Part shown: in pieces, positions 48,901 through 60,794 of the stretch
Numbering within the stretch: the stretch's first letter is position 1
Layout of the letters: every line of letters begins with the position of its first letter
NCBI GenBank assembly: GCA_025093985.1
Contig: JACAAK010000006.1
Location: 1,860,001 to 1,924,000, forward strand
Origin: Calvatia gigantea
Lineage: Eukaryota > Basidiomycota > Agaricomycetes > Agaricales > Lycoperdaceae
Reading direction: 5' to 3'
Length of the DNA: 64,000 nt
Position numbers and translations under genes: made by a program
Notes under the pieces: generated by a model
What the model was told of the DNA's origin: nothing
Database searches by the model: none
What the model saw: the letters and a program-made list of their open reading frames with translations, nothing else

Positions 48901-49525
48901 GAATGTGGTTTTGTTGAATAGATGTGTGAATGGTCGGACGTAGTCTGGTAGATCTGATGGCTCGGTGGGGTCGGGTTCTTCTTCTTCTTCCCATATGTCT
49001 TCAGTGGTGGCCATGCTTCGGATCCTGTCTGTTACCTGGATGTTCTGGTGTGGGAATTTGCAGTCCTTTGGGCATTGATTGAACTTTATTTCTCCCGTTC
49101 GCCAGTTTACTTCTGGATTGTGTTTGGTGAGCCAGTCATGTCCTAGAAATATTTCTGCTCTGTCTTGGAGTTGTACGACCGATGCTTTGATTGTTTCTTT
49201 GTGTCCTTCGATTTCTACCTGTATAGTTGCCGTTTCTGTGACTTTTCCTCCTTGGTTTGTCGTGCCGTCTGCATTAAGTACCGTGATTTCTTGTTTTAAT
49301 TTTTCTGTGGGGATTTTTTCTTCGTCTACCAGTTTTTTGCTGATGCTACTGGTAGTGCATCCCAAGTTGACTATAGTGTTCACTGTTATCCTTTTTGCTG
49401 GGGTTTGGATTTTTCCTTTTAGGTTTAGTTTGTGCTTTCATTTCTGAGGAATCATGTAATATTTTTCTGATATCCTAGATACAAGTTTCTTGACTCTCGA
49501 GGCAGCGCCTACTCGGAGTCTCCAG
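45973..49525 (-). pseudogene. pol of element A2
   Basis: Protease (SGCTTSSISKKLVDEEK with Leu-Gly for Asp-Ser: the motif reads VNLGCTTS, so the catalytic DSG is lost). RT has IWGYNNVRIKEGDKWK and YMDDFAIPGDT. RNase H has [14 protein letters not shown]. The integrase zinc finger is near 47250, and the core has [13 protein letters not shown] and YHPQTDGQTERIN. The chromodomain region after EVEEV is broken by TGAs. Stops also fall near 46993-47013 (integrase), near 48174 and near 48890. Where A1 has TGA in RNase H (GQF.VEV), this copy keeps CGA. It is the better preserved of the two A copies between PR and RT, with no large deletion. Confidence 0.88.
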
Positions 49526-50651
49526 AAAAATCCTGGTGTTCCTCTGGTTTGGCTTCATCTATTGCTCGGATCTGTACTTTCTTTGGTGCGGTACATGCTT
49601 TGGCTATGTGTCCGATTTTGCCGCAGTTGTAGCATGTTAATCCTTTGGGTTTCTTGCAGTCCTTGGACATGTATCTGAATATTCCGCAGTTATAGCACTT
49701 GGGTTCCCCTTTTGCATTGAACACATGTCGCCTACTTCCTATCTCCATGGGTTCTCCCATTCCTCCATAAGTGGTTCCCGAGTTGGTCTTCTTATCTCCT
49801 CTGTACTCCGATGCTTCATATCCCTGTCCGACTGCTAATATGGCCTCCTTCCATTCTGGGTATATGTCGGGTCAAGCGGCTGGAGGGTAGCCTGTGATGG
49901 TGTGGATAATATCTTGTCGGGCGTTTTTTTGCAATAAGAACATGGCATGTTGGTTGTCGGTTTTTGCTTTGTTTTTAAGTACTTCAAATTCAATGAGGTA
50001 GTCGGCCGTATTTCTGTTTCCCTGTTTGAATTTTTCGATTTGCCATTCTGCTTTTGCGTTTATGGCATCGTCCGAAAAGGTTCGTTTGAATTCTTCGGCA
50101 AAGACTTTCCAGTACACGGAGTCTTCTCCTTCCAGAATTTGTGGTGCTTTCATCGCTGCATATGCTCCTGCTGTTCCTCCCCTCAGTCTAGCTAAGACTG
50201 CTATGGCTTTGTCGTCTGCCGTGATGACTTTGTTGAATTTCATGAAGAGTGTCATGGCTCTCCACCAGTCGTCGAATTTGGTTCGGGTTCCATCGAAGAA
50301 CCCTGGGTTGGGTACGAGTCCCTTTGTGTTGGGTGTTGTGGTGGGCGCAGTATTGTCCGTCATTTCTGAATTTCCCAATTCTGATTCTATTTCGGTGTCT
50401 TGGTTCTCTGGTTGTTCTAACCGTTCTTCTGCTATGTCGAGTTTATTGAAGAGTTCTGATATAGCTGCTTCTACTCCTGTTGGGTTTACTCCTTGTGTGA
50501 TGTCTCCGGGTTTGTTGTTTGTTACAACCGTTGCAGGTACTTCGGGGTTCTCTGCTTCTTCGTCTGATGAGTCAGTTTCGCTGTCTGTTTTGAGCTCATT
50601 GTCTGTGACTTCAAGCTGGGGTTCTCTGTATTCGTTGGGGTTCAAGCTCAT
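49509..50651 (-). pseudogene. gag of element A2
   Basis: It starts MSLNPNEYREPQLEVTDNEL, with the capsid-like region RTKFDDWWRAMTLFMKFNK and two CCHC knuckles (CYNCGIFRYMSKDC, with GH replaced by RY; CYNCGKIGHIAKAC). One TGA after TGYPPAA (near 49872) falls where A1 has CAA and C copies have Arg, as expected for decay of one CGA codon in both directions. It ends TAG at 49509-49511. Confidence 0.87.
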
Positions 50652-50719
50652 ATAATGGCTCCTGGGTTCGTCATGGTTCGAGTCTTTTCCAACTCTATTT
50701 CTTGCAAGGTGAGGTGGTG

Positions 50720-50730
50720 ATGCTTAACCA
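50720..50730 (-). promoter_or_regulatory. primer-binding site of A2, self-priming type
   Basis: On the minus strand TGGTTAAGCAT follows the LTR end by 2 nt. It matches the LTR start-site sequence (ACGCTTAACCA in the 3' LTR) at 10 of 11 positions, the mismatch being a transition. Confidence 0.6.
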
Positions 50731-50732
50731 AA

Positions 50733-51039
50733 TGTTACGACCTTAGTCGGTTTAGACCTCAGGTTGTAGCTCTGGCTAAGTCTTGAGGGCGAGTAAGGGA
50801 AAGAGAACAGAAGATGGTTAAGTGTACCAAATACAGCAGGGTGTATGTATGCTTAAATATGTCTAAGGTCATCCGGTTGAACGGATGGAGTAACTACATG
50901 AAACGTCCGGTTAAAGCATGGTAGTTGGTATGAGTCATATCTCGGAGAATGCTGGACTAGAATAACTGAAACAGGCACGTGGATAGTTGGGAATGCAGAA
51001 TAGCACGGAATTCGTTATGATCGGTGGAAACTCATAACA
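50733..51039 (-). repeat. 5' LTR of element A2
   Basis: 307 bp, followed by the duplicated target CCATC at 51040-51044. Confidence 0.9.
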
Positions 51040-51044
51040 CCATC

Positions 51045-54000
51045 CGTCCGGTAGTGTCAGCTGATATGCCGCTTCTCCTATCTTTTCCTTAATAAGAAAA
51101 GGTCCATACCATTTTTGGCCTAGCTTCTTTGATGATTGATTGGTATGGATGTTGGTGTTCTCCAACCATACTTTATCTCCTATTTGATATGTGCTGGTGT
51201 GGGTTCTACTGCAGTTGTGTTGCTGTTTTATCTTTTCTTGGTATGTCCGTAGTGCTGATGAGGCATTGTCTCAGGTGGCCTGTAATTGTTCCAGGAATGC
51301 TGTGGCAACAGGATTGTTTGTTGTCAGCTCATTCTTGCCTTTCCATGGATTCCTTCCATAGTTTAGGAAGAATGGTGTTTCCTGTGTTCCTCCGTGTTGC
51401 TTGTCATTGTACTGGAATTCTGCAATAGGGAGCCATTCTGCCCAGTTGTCCTGGTCATAGTTACAGTACAGGCAGATGTAGGTTTCCACTTCCCTGTTAA
51501 TGTATTCGGTTTGTTCATCCGTTTGTGAATGGTACACCATTGATAGGTTTTGTTCAATGCCGAGCCCCTTGAATAACTCCTTGGTGAATTCTGATGTGAA
51601 TTGAGGTCCTCGGTCACTGAGTACTTTCCTTGGTAATCCGTGTAGCTTCCATATTTTGTCTCGATATATCTTTGCAATGTCTCTAGATGTGGTATCCGTG
51701 GTTGTCACTGAGAGTCATATCATTTTTGTGAAGCGGTCCACGATAACTAGTATTGTGTCCTTTCCTTTAGACTCTGGCAGTGGTCTGATCATGTCAACAC
51801 TGATTTCTTCCCAAGGTCTGTTTGGTATTGGGAGGGGGTATAGTGGTGATTTGAGCAGTGTTGTCCTTGATTTGTTTCTTTGGCAGGCTTGGCATCCTTG
51901 AATATATCTTTTTATGTCTTTTCATATTGATGGCCACCAGTAGTCTTAGCTGATTAGTTCTGTCATCCTGTGTTGTCCTGCGTGTCCTATGTCTGGGGTG
52001 TTGTGGTATTGTATTAGGATTTCTTCTCGTAGTTTCTGGTCAGGTGGGATATATGCACTATTCTGTTTGTAGATAACTCCACCATCTTCAGTGAGTTGGG
52101 ATCCTTGCTTCTTTAGTTCAGTTAGGACTGTTGTTTCTCATTGGATTCAGTTTCGAATTCATTCTAGAAAGTTTGGTTCGATGAACAATTCTGCTTATAA
52201 GAGTACTGTGCTGTCTGTGCCTTCTGTCTATAGCCAGCTTTCTCAGATCATAGTGACTAGTTTATCTTCTTGTCCTTCTGGCATTTGGTGGATTTGGGAT
52301 AGCAGGTCAGCTTTCGTGTTTGTCTTTCCAGGTACATGTTGTAGTGTGAAGTCATAGTCTTGCAGTCACAGATACCACCGTGCTTGTCGTCCATTTAGCT
52401 TCTGTAGTTCTCGGTAATACTTGAGATTTTCATAGTCAGTCCAGATTTCGAATCGTTCTTTGGTGTCTAGAAGGTAGTGTCTCCATTCCTTCAGGGCGTG
52501 GACAATGGCTAGCAACTCTTTGTCATATATTTCATAGTTCTGTTCTGCCGGTGACAGCATTTGTGATGTGAAAGCAATTGGGTGCCATTTGTCTTCTTGT
52601 AACTGTAAAAGTACCCCTCCTAATGCATAGTCCGATGTGTCAACTTCTACTTTGAATTGGACATGACTTTGTGGCAATGTCAGGACAGGTTCTTTGGTAA
52701 TACATTTCTTGAGTTGGTTGAATGAGCCTTGGTGCTCTTGTGTCCATTCCCATGTGGTTGCTCCTTTGAGTTTGTTTAAGGGCCCCATGATCATACTAAA
52801 GTTTTTGATGAAACGCCAATAGTAATTTGCAAAACCCAGGAACCTTTCTACCCCTTTGGTGTTCTTGGGTTCAGGCCACTCCCATACTGATTTTACTTTA
52901 TCCTCTTCTATTTCAATTCATCCATGTCCTACCCAAACTCCTAGTATTGGGATTTCTTCTGCATCAAAGATACACTTAGTTCACTTGAAGCATAAATTGT
53001 ACTGGGCTGCTCGTTCCAGAAATCATATTGTTCGTTCTTTTAGTTGCTCCTTAGTGTCTCCTGGGATGGTGAAGTTGTCCATATAGTTTACGATATCTCC
53101 ATTTTGTAAGAGGTCATGGAAAATACTTGTCATCATTCTGGAGAACATTCCTGGTGAGTTGCTTAGGCCAAAATACATGACTGTTGGTTCGAAGAGTCCT
53201 TCATTGGTGAGGAACACCGCTTTCCATTTGTTTCCTTCTTTGATCCTGATGTTGTTGTATCCCCAGATGATGTCCAACTTATTGAAGTATTTTGCTTTTC
53301 CAAGCTTGTTGATTACTTCACCAATTCTTGGTAATGGTGTTTTGTCTTTGATTACCATGTTGTTTAGTTGTCTGTAGTCTTGGATTAGTCTTTTGGATCC
53401 GTCTTTCTTCAGGATAAAGAATGTTGGTGCTGCATATGGGGATTTCGATGGTCATATTCGTCCCAATTCTAGGTTTTCCTTGATGAATGACTTGAGTTCA
53501 TCCTGTTCTTTGACCATCATGTTGTATGTCCCTGCACTTATTTCTTTTGGGACATCTTTGGTTAGGACTATCTCGTGGTCCCATTTGGTTCATTCTAGGA
53601 GCTTGTCGAATGTTGTTTTGTTAAATAAGTGTGTGAATGGTTGTACATAGTCTGGTAGGTCTTTTGGTTTGGTTGGGTCTAGTTCGTCTTCTTCCTCCCA
53701 TAGGTCTTCCATAGTGGCTATGCTTTGTATTTTTTCGGTGATAGGAATGTTCTGATGGGGGAATTGGCAGCCTGGTGGGTATTGGGTGAACTTGATTTCT
53801 CCGTTGTTTCAATCTACCTCTGGGTTATGTTTGACTAGCCAGTCATGTCCTAGGAAGACTTCTACTCTGTCTTGTAGTTGTACGACTGAGGCCTTGATTT
53901 GTTCCTTATGTCCCTGGATGTTGATGTTGATTATGGCGGTCTCCATTACTCTTCTGCCTTGGTTAGGTGTTCTGTCCGTATTTAGTACCAAAATTTGTTG

Positions 54001-54250
54001 TTCCAATTTCCGGGTAGGGAGTCTTTCTTCATCTACTAGTTTTTTGCTGATGCTGCTGGTTGTGCACCCTGAGTCTACGATGGTGTTGACTGTTATCTCT
54101 TTCCCTGCCATTTGTATTTTCCCTTTTAGATTTAGTTCACGCTTTCTTCTCTGAGGAATTGTGTAGAATTTGTCTGATATCCTAGATACAAGCTTTTTGA
54201 CTCTCGAGGTAGCACCTACTCAGAGTCTTCAGAAAAATCCTTCCTTTCTT
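51045..54250 (-). pseudogene. element C3 pol, main part
   Basis: Read on the minus strand from about 54250: protease VDSGCTTSSISKKLVDEERLP, RT IIWGYNNIRIKEGNKWK, then NYMDNFTIPGDT (the usual second catalytic Asp of YMDD is Asn), RNase H VDTSDYALGGVLL, integrase [14 protein letters not shown], and the end KEKIGEAAYQLTLPDGW at 51045, where A2 interrupts. Multiple stops occur. Confidence 0.86.
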
Positions 54251-55331
54251 TGTCAGTGGTCTCTTCTACTCCTCAGACTTGGATCTTCTTGGGTGTGGTG
54301 CAGGCTTTGGCTATGTGTCCCTTTTTTCCACAGTTGTAGCATATTAGTCCCTTGGGCTTCTTGCAATCCTTGGCGATGTGGCCAAAAATGCCACAGTTGT
54401 AGCACTTCGGTTCTTCTTTGTCATTGAAGACATGACACCTGCTTTCTATCTCCATGGGTTCACCCATTCCTCCATAGGTGGTACCAGTGTTTGTTTTTCT
54501 GTCTCCTCGGTATTTGGATGCTTCATATCCTTGTCCAATGGAGAGTATGGCTTCTTTCCATTCCGCATATGTGTCTGGTCTGGCTGAAGGTGGATAGCCA
54601 GTGATTGTATGTATGATATCCTGTCGGGTGTTCTTTCTGAGTAGGAATATGGCATGCTTGCTGTCGGTCTTGGCTTTGCTTTTCAATACTTCAAACTCGA
54701 TTAGGTAGTTGGCAGTGTTTCGGTTTCCTTGTTTGAATTTTTCGATCTGCCATTCCACTTTGCTGTTTGAGGTGTCATCTGAGAAGGTCCTTCTAAATTC
54801 CTCGGAGAAGACCTTCCAGTCTACTGAATCTTCAGATTCCAAGATGGCTAGTGCTCTTATAGCTGCATATGCTCCTGCAGTTCCTTCTCTCAGTCTGGCT
54901 AGGACTGCTATAGCTTTATTGTCCACTGAGACTATCTTGTTGAACTTCATGAAGAGCATCATTGCTCTCCACCAGTCATCAAACTTGGTGCAGGTACTGT
55001 CGAAAAATCCCAGGTCTGGCACTAGGCCTTTCCCACTGGACATTGTTGCGGGTACTACTGTGTTGTCGGTCATGTTGGAGTCAGTTTCTGATTCTGTTTC
55101 ATCTGAGCTTGATTCATCTGATTTCTCCTGATGGGCTATCTTTTCCTCTGCTAGGTCGAGTTCATTTAGAAGTTCTGATAATACTTCTTCTTCTGCTGGG
55201 TTTGCTCCAGGTTCATCATGTGTTTCTTCAGGTACTTCGGGGTTCCCTGCTTCTTCTTCGTCTGATGTCTCAGATTCATCGTCAGTGACTTCGAGATTCG
55301 GTTCTCTGTACTTGTCTAGGTTTGAGCTCAT
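54216..55331 (-). pseudogene. gag of element C3
   Basis: It starts MSSNLDKYREPNLEVTDDES and is open for 352 codons to a TGA after PKKIQV (54273); the related frame continues to TAG at 54216-54218. It has the capsid region TKFDDWWRAMMLFMKFNK and two complete CCHC knuckles (CYNCGIFGHIAKDC, CYNCGKKGHIAKAC). It is the best preserved C-type gag here. Confidence 0.88.
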
Positions 55332-55411
55332 ATACTAGCTCCTGGGTTGCTTCTGTTCAGGCCTGTTTTCAGCCTACTCCTTGCAAGGTGAGGTGGGGAT
55401 GCTTAACCAAA

Positions 55412-55716
55412 TGTTATGACCTTAGTCTGAGTTAACCTCAGGTTGCAACTTTAGGCTAAGACTTGAGGGCGAGTAAGGGGAGAGGAACTAAGTGGTTAAG
55501 CGTACTGAATACAGGAGTGTGTATGTACGCTTAAATATGGTGAGCATCCAGTTGAATGGATGGAGGTACTACATGAAATGTCCAAAGATAATGGTGCAGT
55601 AATACTATGAGTCAATACTCAGAGATCGCTGGGCTAGAATAGATGAAACAGGCACGATGTAAAGAAGGAATGTAGATGAGTATGGATCAGACAGGAATAG
55701 TTGAAAGTTCACAACA
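55412..55716 (-). repeat. 5' LTR of element C3
   Basis: 305 bp; on the plus strand TGTTATGACC...TTCACAACA. Its right end abuts C4 gag sequence, so C3 was inserted in C4. Confidence 0.87.
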
Positions 55717-58700
55717 ATGCTGCTATGAAAGCACCAACAATCCTAGACTCAGAAGATTCAGTAGACTGGGTAAAATTCTCAGACAACTTCAAGAAAACCT
55801 TCTCAGACAATGCCTTGAATAGCAAGGCAGAATGGCAGATTGAAAAATTCAAACAAGGCAACAAAAACACAGCAGACTACTTAATCGAGTTTGAAGTTCT
55901 ACAAAGCAAGGCAAAAACCAACAGCAAACATGCCATGTTTCTGTGCAAGAAAAATACCAGGCAAGACATCATCTACACTATCACAGGATATCCACCCATC
56001 ACTAGGCTAGACACTTATGACAAGTAGAAGAAGGCTATACTCTCCATCGGACAAGGATACAAAGCATCCGAGTACTGTGGAGACAGAAAAACCAGCACTG
56101 GCACCACATATGGAGGAATGGGGGAACCCATGGAGATAGGAAGCCAATGCCATATTTTCAATGCTGAAGGAAAACCTAAATGCTACAACTGTGGCATCTT
56201 TGGACATATGGCAAAAGACTGCAAGAAACCCAAAGGATTAACCTGTTACAACTGCAGCAAGACAGGTCACATAGCAAAAGCTTGCACTGCACCCAAGAAG
56301 ATATAAGTCCAAGAAATTGAAGAAGTGGACACAGAAGAGAAAAAGGATTTTTCCAAGGACTCTGAGTAGGCACTAGTTCGAGGGTCAACAAACTTGTATC
56401 TAGGATATCAGACAAATTCTACATGATTCCTCAGAGATGAAAGTATGAACTAAACTTAGAAGGAAAAATTCAGACAGTAAAGAAGGAAATCACAGTCAAC
56501 ACGATCATGGACTCAGGATGTACTACCAGTAGCATCAGCAAGAGGTTGGTTGATGAAGAAGGAATACCTATGAAGAAACTAGCACACCACATCCTAGTAC
56601 TAAATACAGATAGAACACCAAATGAAGGGGGAAAAGTAACAGAAATGGCCACCATTGACATGAACATTCAGGGACACAAGGAGAAGATCAAGGCCTCCAT
56701 TGTGTAACTGCAAGACTGAGCAGAAATCTTCCTAGGACATGACTGGCTGGTCAAACACAACCTGGAGATAGACTGGAACAATGGAAAAATCAAGTTCACT
56801 TGATGCCCACTGAACTGCCAGTTCCCACATCAAGACATCCACATCATGGACAAAAAATGAAGCATGACCACCACCAAAGACCTATGGGAAGAAAAGGATG
56901 AACCAGACCCAACCAAACCAGAAGACTTATCTGACTATGTATAACCATTTACATACCTGTTCAATAAGACAATATTCGATAAACTCCCAGAATGAACCAA
57001 ATGGGACTACAAAATCATTCTAACAGAAGACACCCCAAGAGAAATAAGTGCCAGAACGTATAACATGACAGTCAAAGAACAAGATGAACTGAAGGCATTC
57101 ATCAAGGAAAACCTCGGATCAGGACGGATAAGGCCATCAAAATCCCTATATGTAGCACCAATCTTCTTTATTCCTAAAAAAGATGGATCCAAGAGGTTAA
57201 TCCAAGACTACAGATGGTTAAACAAGGTAGTAGTCAAGGATAAAACCCCACTACCAAGAATCAGTGAAGTTATCAACAAACTAGGCAAGGGAAAATATTT
57301 CAACAAACTGGACACTATCTGGGGGTACAACAATGTCAGAATCAAAGAAGGAGATGAGTGGAAAGCTGCATTCCTCACCAATGAGGGACTCTTTGAACCA
57401 ACAGTCATGTACTTCAGCCTCAGTAACTCACCAGGAACCTTCTCACAAATGATGACTAGCATCTTCTGCGATTTCCTACAGAACAGAGATATTGTGAATT
57501 ACATGGACAACTTCACAATTCCCAGTAACACAAAGAAACAACTAAAAGAATGAACAGTACAATTCTTAGAACAGGCAAACCAGTACAATCTGTGCTTCAA
57601 GTAAACCAAATGCATCTTCAATGCTGAAGAAATCCCAATGCTAGGGGTTAAGGTAGGACATGGGCAAATCAAGATGGAAAAAGAGAAGGTCAAATCAGTA
57701 CATGATTGGCCTGAGCCAAAAAGCACCAAAGGTGTTATGAATATCAATATTTATGACATTATTAACGTCAAGAATGATGATGTAATCAATGACATCATAA
57801 TCAATAATGTGATAATCAATATTGTACATTGATTATACAATGATTTATACAACATCTCTTAAGACTTGTATAATATAAAGACATACATTGGAAGTCTTAG
57901 TGTTAACAATACAACAAGATCAAGTCATAGAATCAGTCATAAAGAGACTATACTATAACTTGTGTAGTTACTTGAAAGATGACTATATATCTTAGAGTAA
58001 CCTATACTATAAGATAATAGTAAAGGATTAAGTATTATTCTAATACTTAATAAGATCTAGAACTACGATGAAAGTCTAGTAACAATCTAGACTAAGACTA
58101 GAATGATCTAGACATACTCTATACTTAGTATCTACCTAGAAGTATCTAGAACATACCTAGACGAGACCTAGACTTAATAGATTATAATTAGAACTCCATT
58201 GTTCTACTAATATAGGAACTTAGATAATACTTCAAAGTTGTACCACTTTGAAGTTGTACCACTTTTATATACCATATATAGACAAGTAACATATCAATAC
58301 AGTACAATACAGTAGCATACCACTGTAGTATATAAACCCCTCAACTTGACCAGTAGATCCCATCATTTCTACTTGGTTAGGTGGAGACTCAATCAATAAC
58401 TCTTATCATCCTCTCTTGTGATCTAAACTTAAGAACCTCTTCTCGGCAACTAAGCTTTACATCATAAGACATCATAGGAGTTATTAATTGAAGGTTCAAG
58501 ACCTCTGATTGTAAGACGTAAGGTTATTTATAGTTATATTGTAGGTAACTATATTTAGCCGATAAGCCTTCGAGAAGGAGTCCCCTTTGGTATCATCTGT
58601 GGATAGATACCAAATCAGTGAAGGACAAAGCTGATCTCACTATAACAAAAGGGGTAGAGAGGTTCCTGGACTTCACCAACTACTACAGATGCTTCATCAA

Positions 58701-60468
58701 GGACTTCAGCAAGATCACAGGGCCACTGAACAAGCTCAAGGGGGCAACTGCTTGGGAATGAAGTCAAGAACACCAAACCTCATTCAACGAGCTAAAGAAA
58801 TACATCACTGAAGAACCAGTCCTGACACTGCCACAAAGACAGGGCCAATTTTGAGTAGAAGTCGATACATCAGATTATGCATTAGGAGGTGTACTATTAC
58901 AGCTACAAAATGACAAGTGGCACCTGATTGCCTTCACGTCATGAACACTATCACCAGCCAAACGCAACTATGAGATTTATGACAAAGAATTGTTGGCCAT
59001 TGTCCACATGCTGAAAGAGTGGAGACACTACCTACTAGACGCAGAAGAAAAATTCAAAATCTGGACTGACCACAAAAACCTGAAGTACTACCGGAAGCCA
59101 CAAAAACTAAACAGCTGCCAAGCCCAATGGTATTTGTGACTACAGGACTATGATTTCACCTTACGACATGTGCCAGGGAAGACAAACACAAAAGCTGATC
59201 TGTTGTCTTGAATCCACCAAGTGCCAGAAGAACAGGAGGACAAGCTAGTCACCATGATCAGAGAGAACTGGTTGTAGGTGGAAAACAGTGACAAAACAGT
59301 CCTGTTGCAAGCAGAACTGTTCCTTGAGCTGACATTCCTGAAAGAAATATGCAAAGAGCCTTGATGAGAGACAGCAGTCCTCACAGAGCTACAAAAAAAG
59401 AAGCCAGAATTTATGGAACATGAAGGGATAATCTATAAACAGAACAGCACATATATATCACCAAACCAGAAACTATGGGAGGAAGTCCTGCAACAGTATC
59501 ATGACATCCCAGATATAGGGCACCCCAGCCAACACAGAATGACGGAACTAATTGCTCGTGACTATTGGTGGCCAACAATGCATAAAGATGTGAAAAAGTA
59601 CATCTGGGGATACCAAGCTTGTCAGAGAAGCAAGATGAGGACAATGCCACTTACATCACTGCTACACCCCCTCCCAATACCAAATGGACCTTGGGAAGAA
59701 ATCAGCATCGACATCATCAGGCCACTACCAGAATCAAAAGGGAAGAATGCAATACTAGTCATTGTTGATTGCTTCATGAAAATGATATGACTAACAGTGA
59801 CAACAATGGATGTTTTATCCAAAGATATAGCATGAATCTACTGAGATGAAATATGGAAACTACACAGACTACCAAGGAAAGTACTCAGTGACCGAGGACC
59901 CCAGTTTGCATCAGAATTCACCAAAGAACTATTCAGAGGACTTGGCATAGAACGGAACCTATCAACAGCATACCACCTGCAAACAGATGGACAAACTGAA
60001 TGTATCAACTGAGAGGTAGCAACTTACATCTGCCTGTATTGCAATTACGACCAAGATGACTGGGCAGAATGGCTCCCAATGGCAGAATTTCACTACAATG
60101 ACAAGCAACATGGAGGGACACAAGAGACACCCTTCTTCCTAAACTATGGAAGACACCCATGGAAAGGAAAAAATGATCAATCAATGAATAACCCTGCCAC
60201 AACAGAATTCTTACAGAAGCTATAGGCCACCCAAGATAATACCTCATCAGCACTATAGATGTACCAAGAAAAGATGAAACAGTAACATGACTGCAGAAGC
60301 CTTCATAACAGAACATACCAAATGGATGACAAGGTGTGGCTGGAAAATATGAATATCCACACCAATCAAGCATCAAAAAAGCTAGGCCAAAAATGGTATG
60401 GCTCTTTCCTCATTAAGGAAAAAATAGGAGAAGCAGCATACCAGCTCAACCTACCTGAGGGATGGGCC
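55717..60468 (+). mobile_element. Ty3/gypsy element C4, internal part
   Basis: Gag from AAMKAPTILDSEDSVDW, with CCHC knuckles CYNCGIFGHMAKDC and CYNCSKTGHIAKAC, to TAG 56367-56369. Pol follows with protease (MDSGCTTSSISKRLVDEE), RT (RLIQDYRWLNK, NYMDNFTIPSN), RNase H, and integrase to KEKIGEAAYQLNLPEGWA. It is interrupted by a 915-bp LTR at 57733-58647 and cut at 60469 by the LTR of C5. Numerous stops. Its 3' end lies outside or is lost. Confidence 0.86.
57733..58647. repeat. solo LTR (915 bp) of another retroelement
   Basis: TGTTATGAATATC...CACTATAACA with target duplication AAAGG (57728-57732 and 58648-58652), inserted in C4 RT. AT-rich, no coding frames, with a TATA-like TATATAAACC near 58330. 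Many CTAGA motifs lie at 58060-58190. It is unrelated by eye to the A, B and C LTRs. Confidence 0.82.
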
Positions 60469-60776
60469 TGTTATGACCTTAGTCTGAGTAAACCTCAGGT
60501 TGCAACTTAGGCTAAGACTTGAGGGTGAGTAAGGGGAAGAGAACAAGAGGTGGTTAAGTGTACCGAATACAATAAGTGTATGTATGCTTAAATACAAGGA
60601 ATCATCCAGTTGAATGGATGGGGTAACTACAATGAAACATCTGGTAAGGCAGGTGTAGTAGTTAGTACAAGTTATAGCTGGAGATCACTCGACAGGAATA
60701 GGTGAAACAGATGTACTAGTAATGTAGGAACACAGACAAGGACAGAGCATGATGTGATTGGTAAAAAACCATAACA
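60469..60776 (-). repeat. 3' LTR of element C5
   Basis: 308 bp; on the plus strand TGTTATGACC...AACCATAACA. C-type by its first 70 bases. Confidence 0.87.
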
Positions 60777-60794
60777 ATACCCCCCAATTTGGCT

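Larger units (their letters stand above)
43048..51039 (-). mobile_element. Ty3/gypsy chromodomain element A2, complete but decayed
   Basis: Two 307-bp LTRs (43048-43354 and 50733-51039) enclose gag, pol and ORF3 on the minus strand. The target duplication CCATC is at 43043-43047 and 51040-51044. The LTRs differ by about nine positions, all transitions. A Tc1/mariner element splits ORF3. Without the Tc1 element A2 would be about 6.4 kb. Some TGA codons break gag and pol, so it is not autonomous now. Confidence 0.92.
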
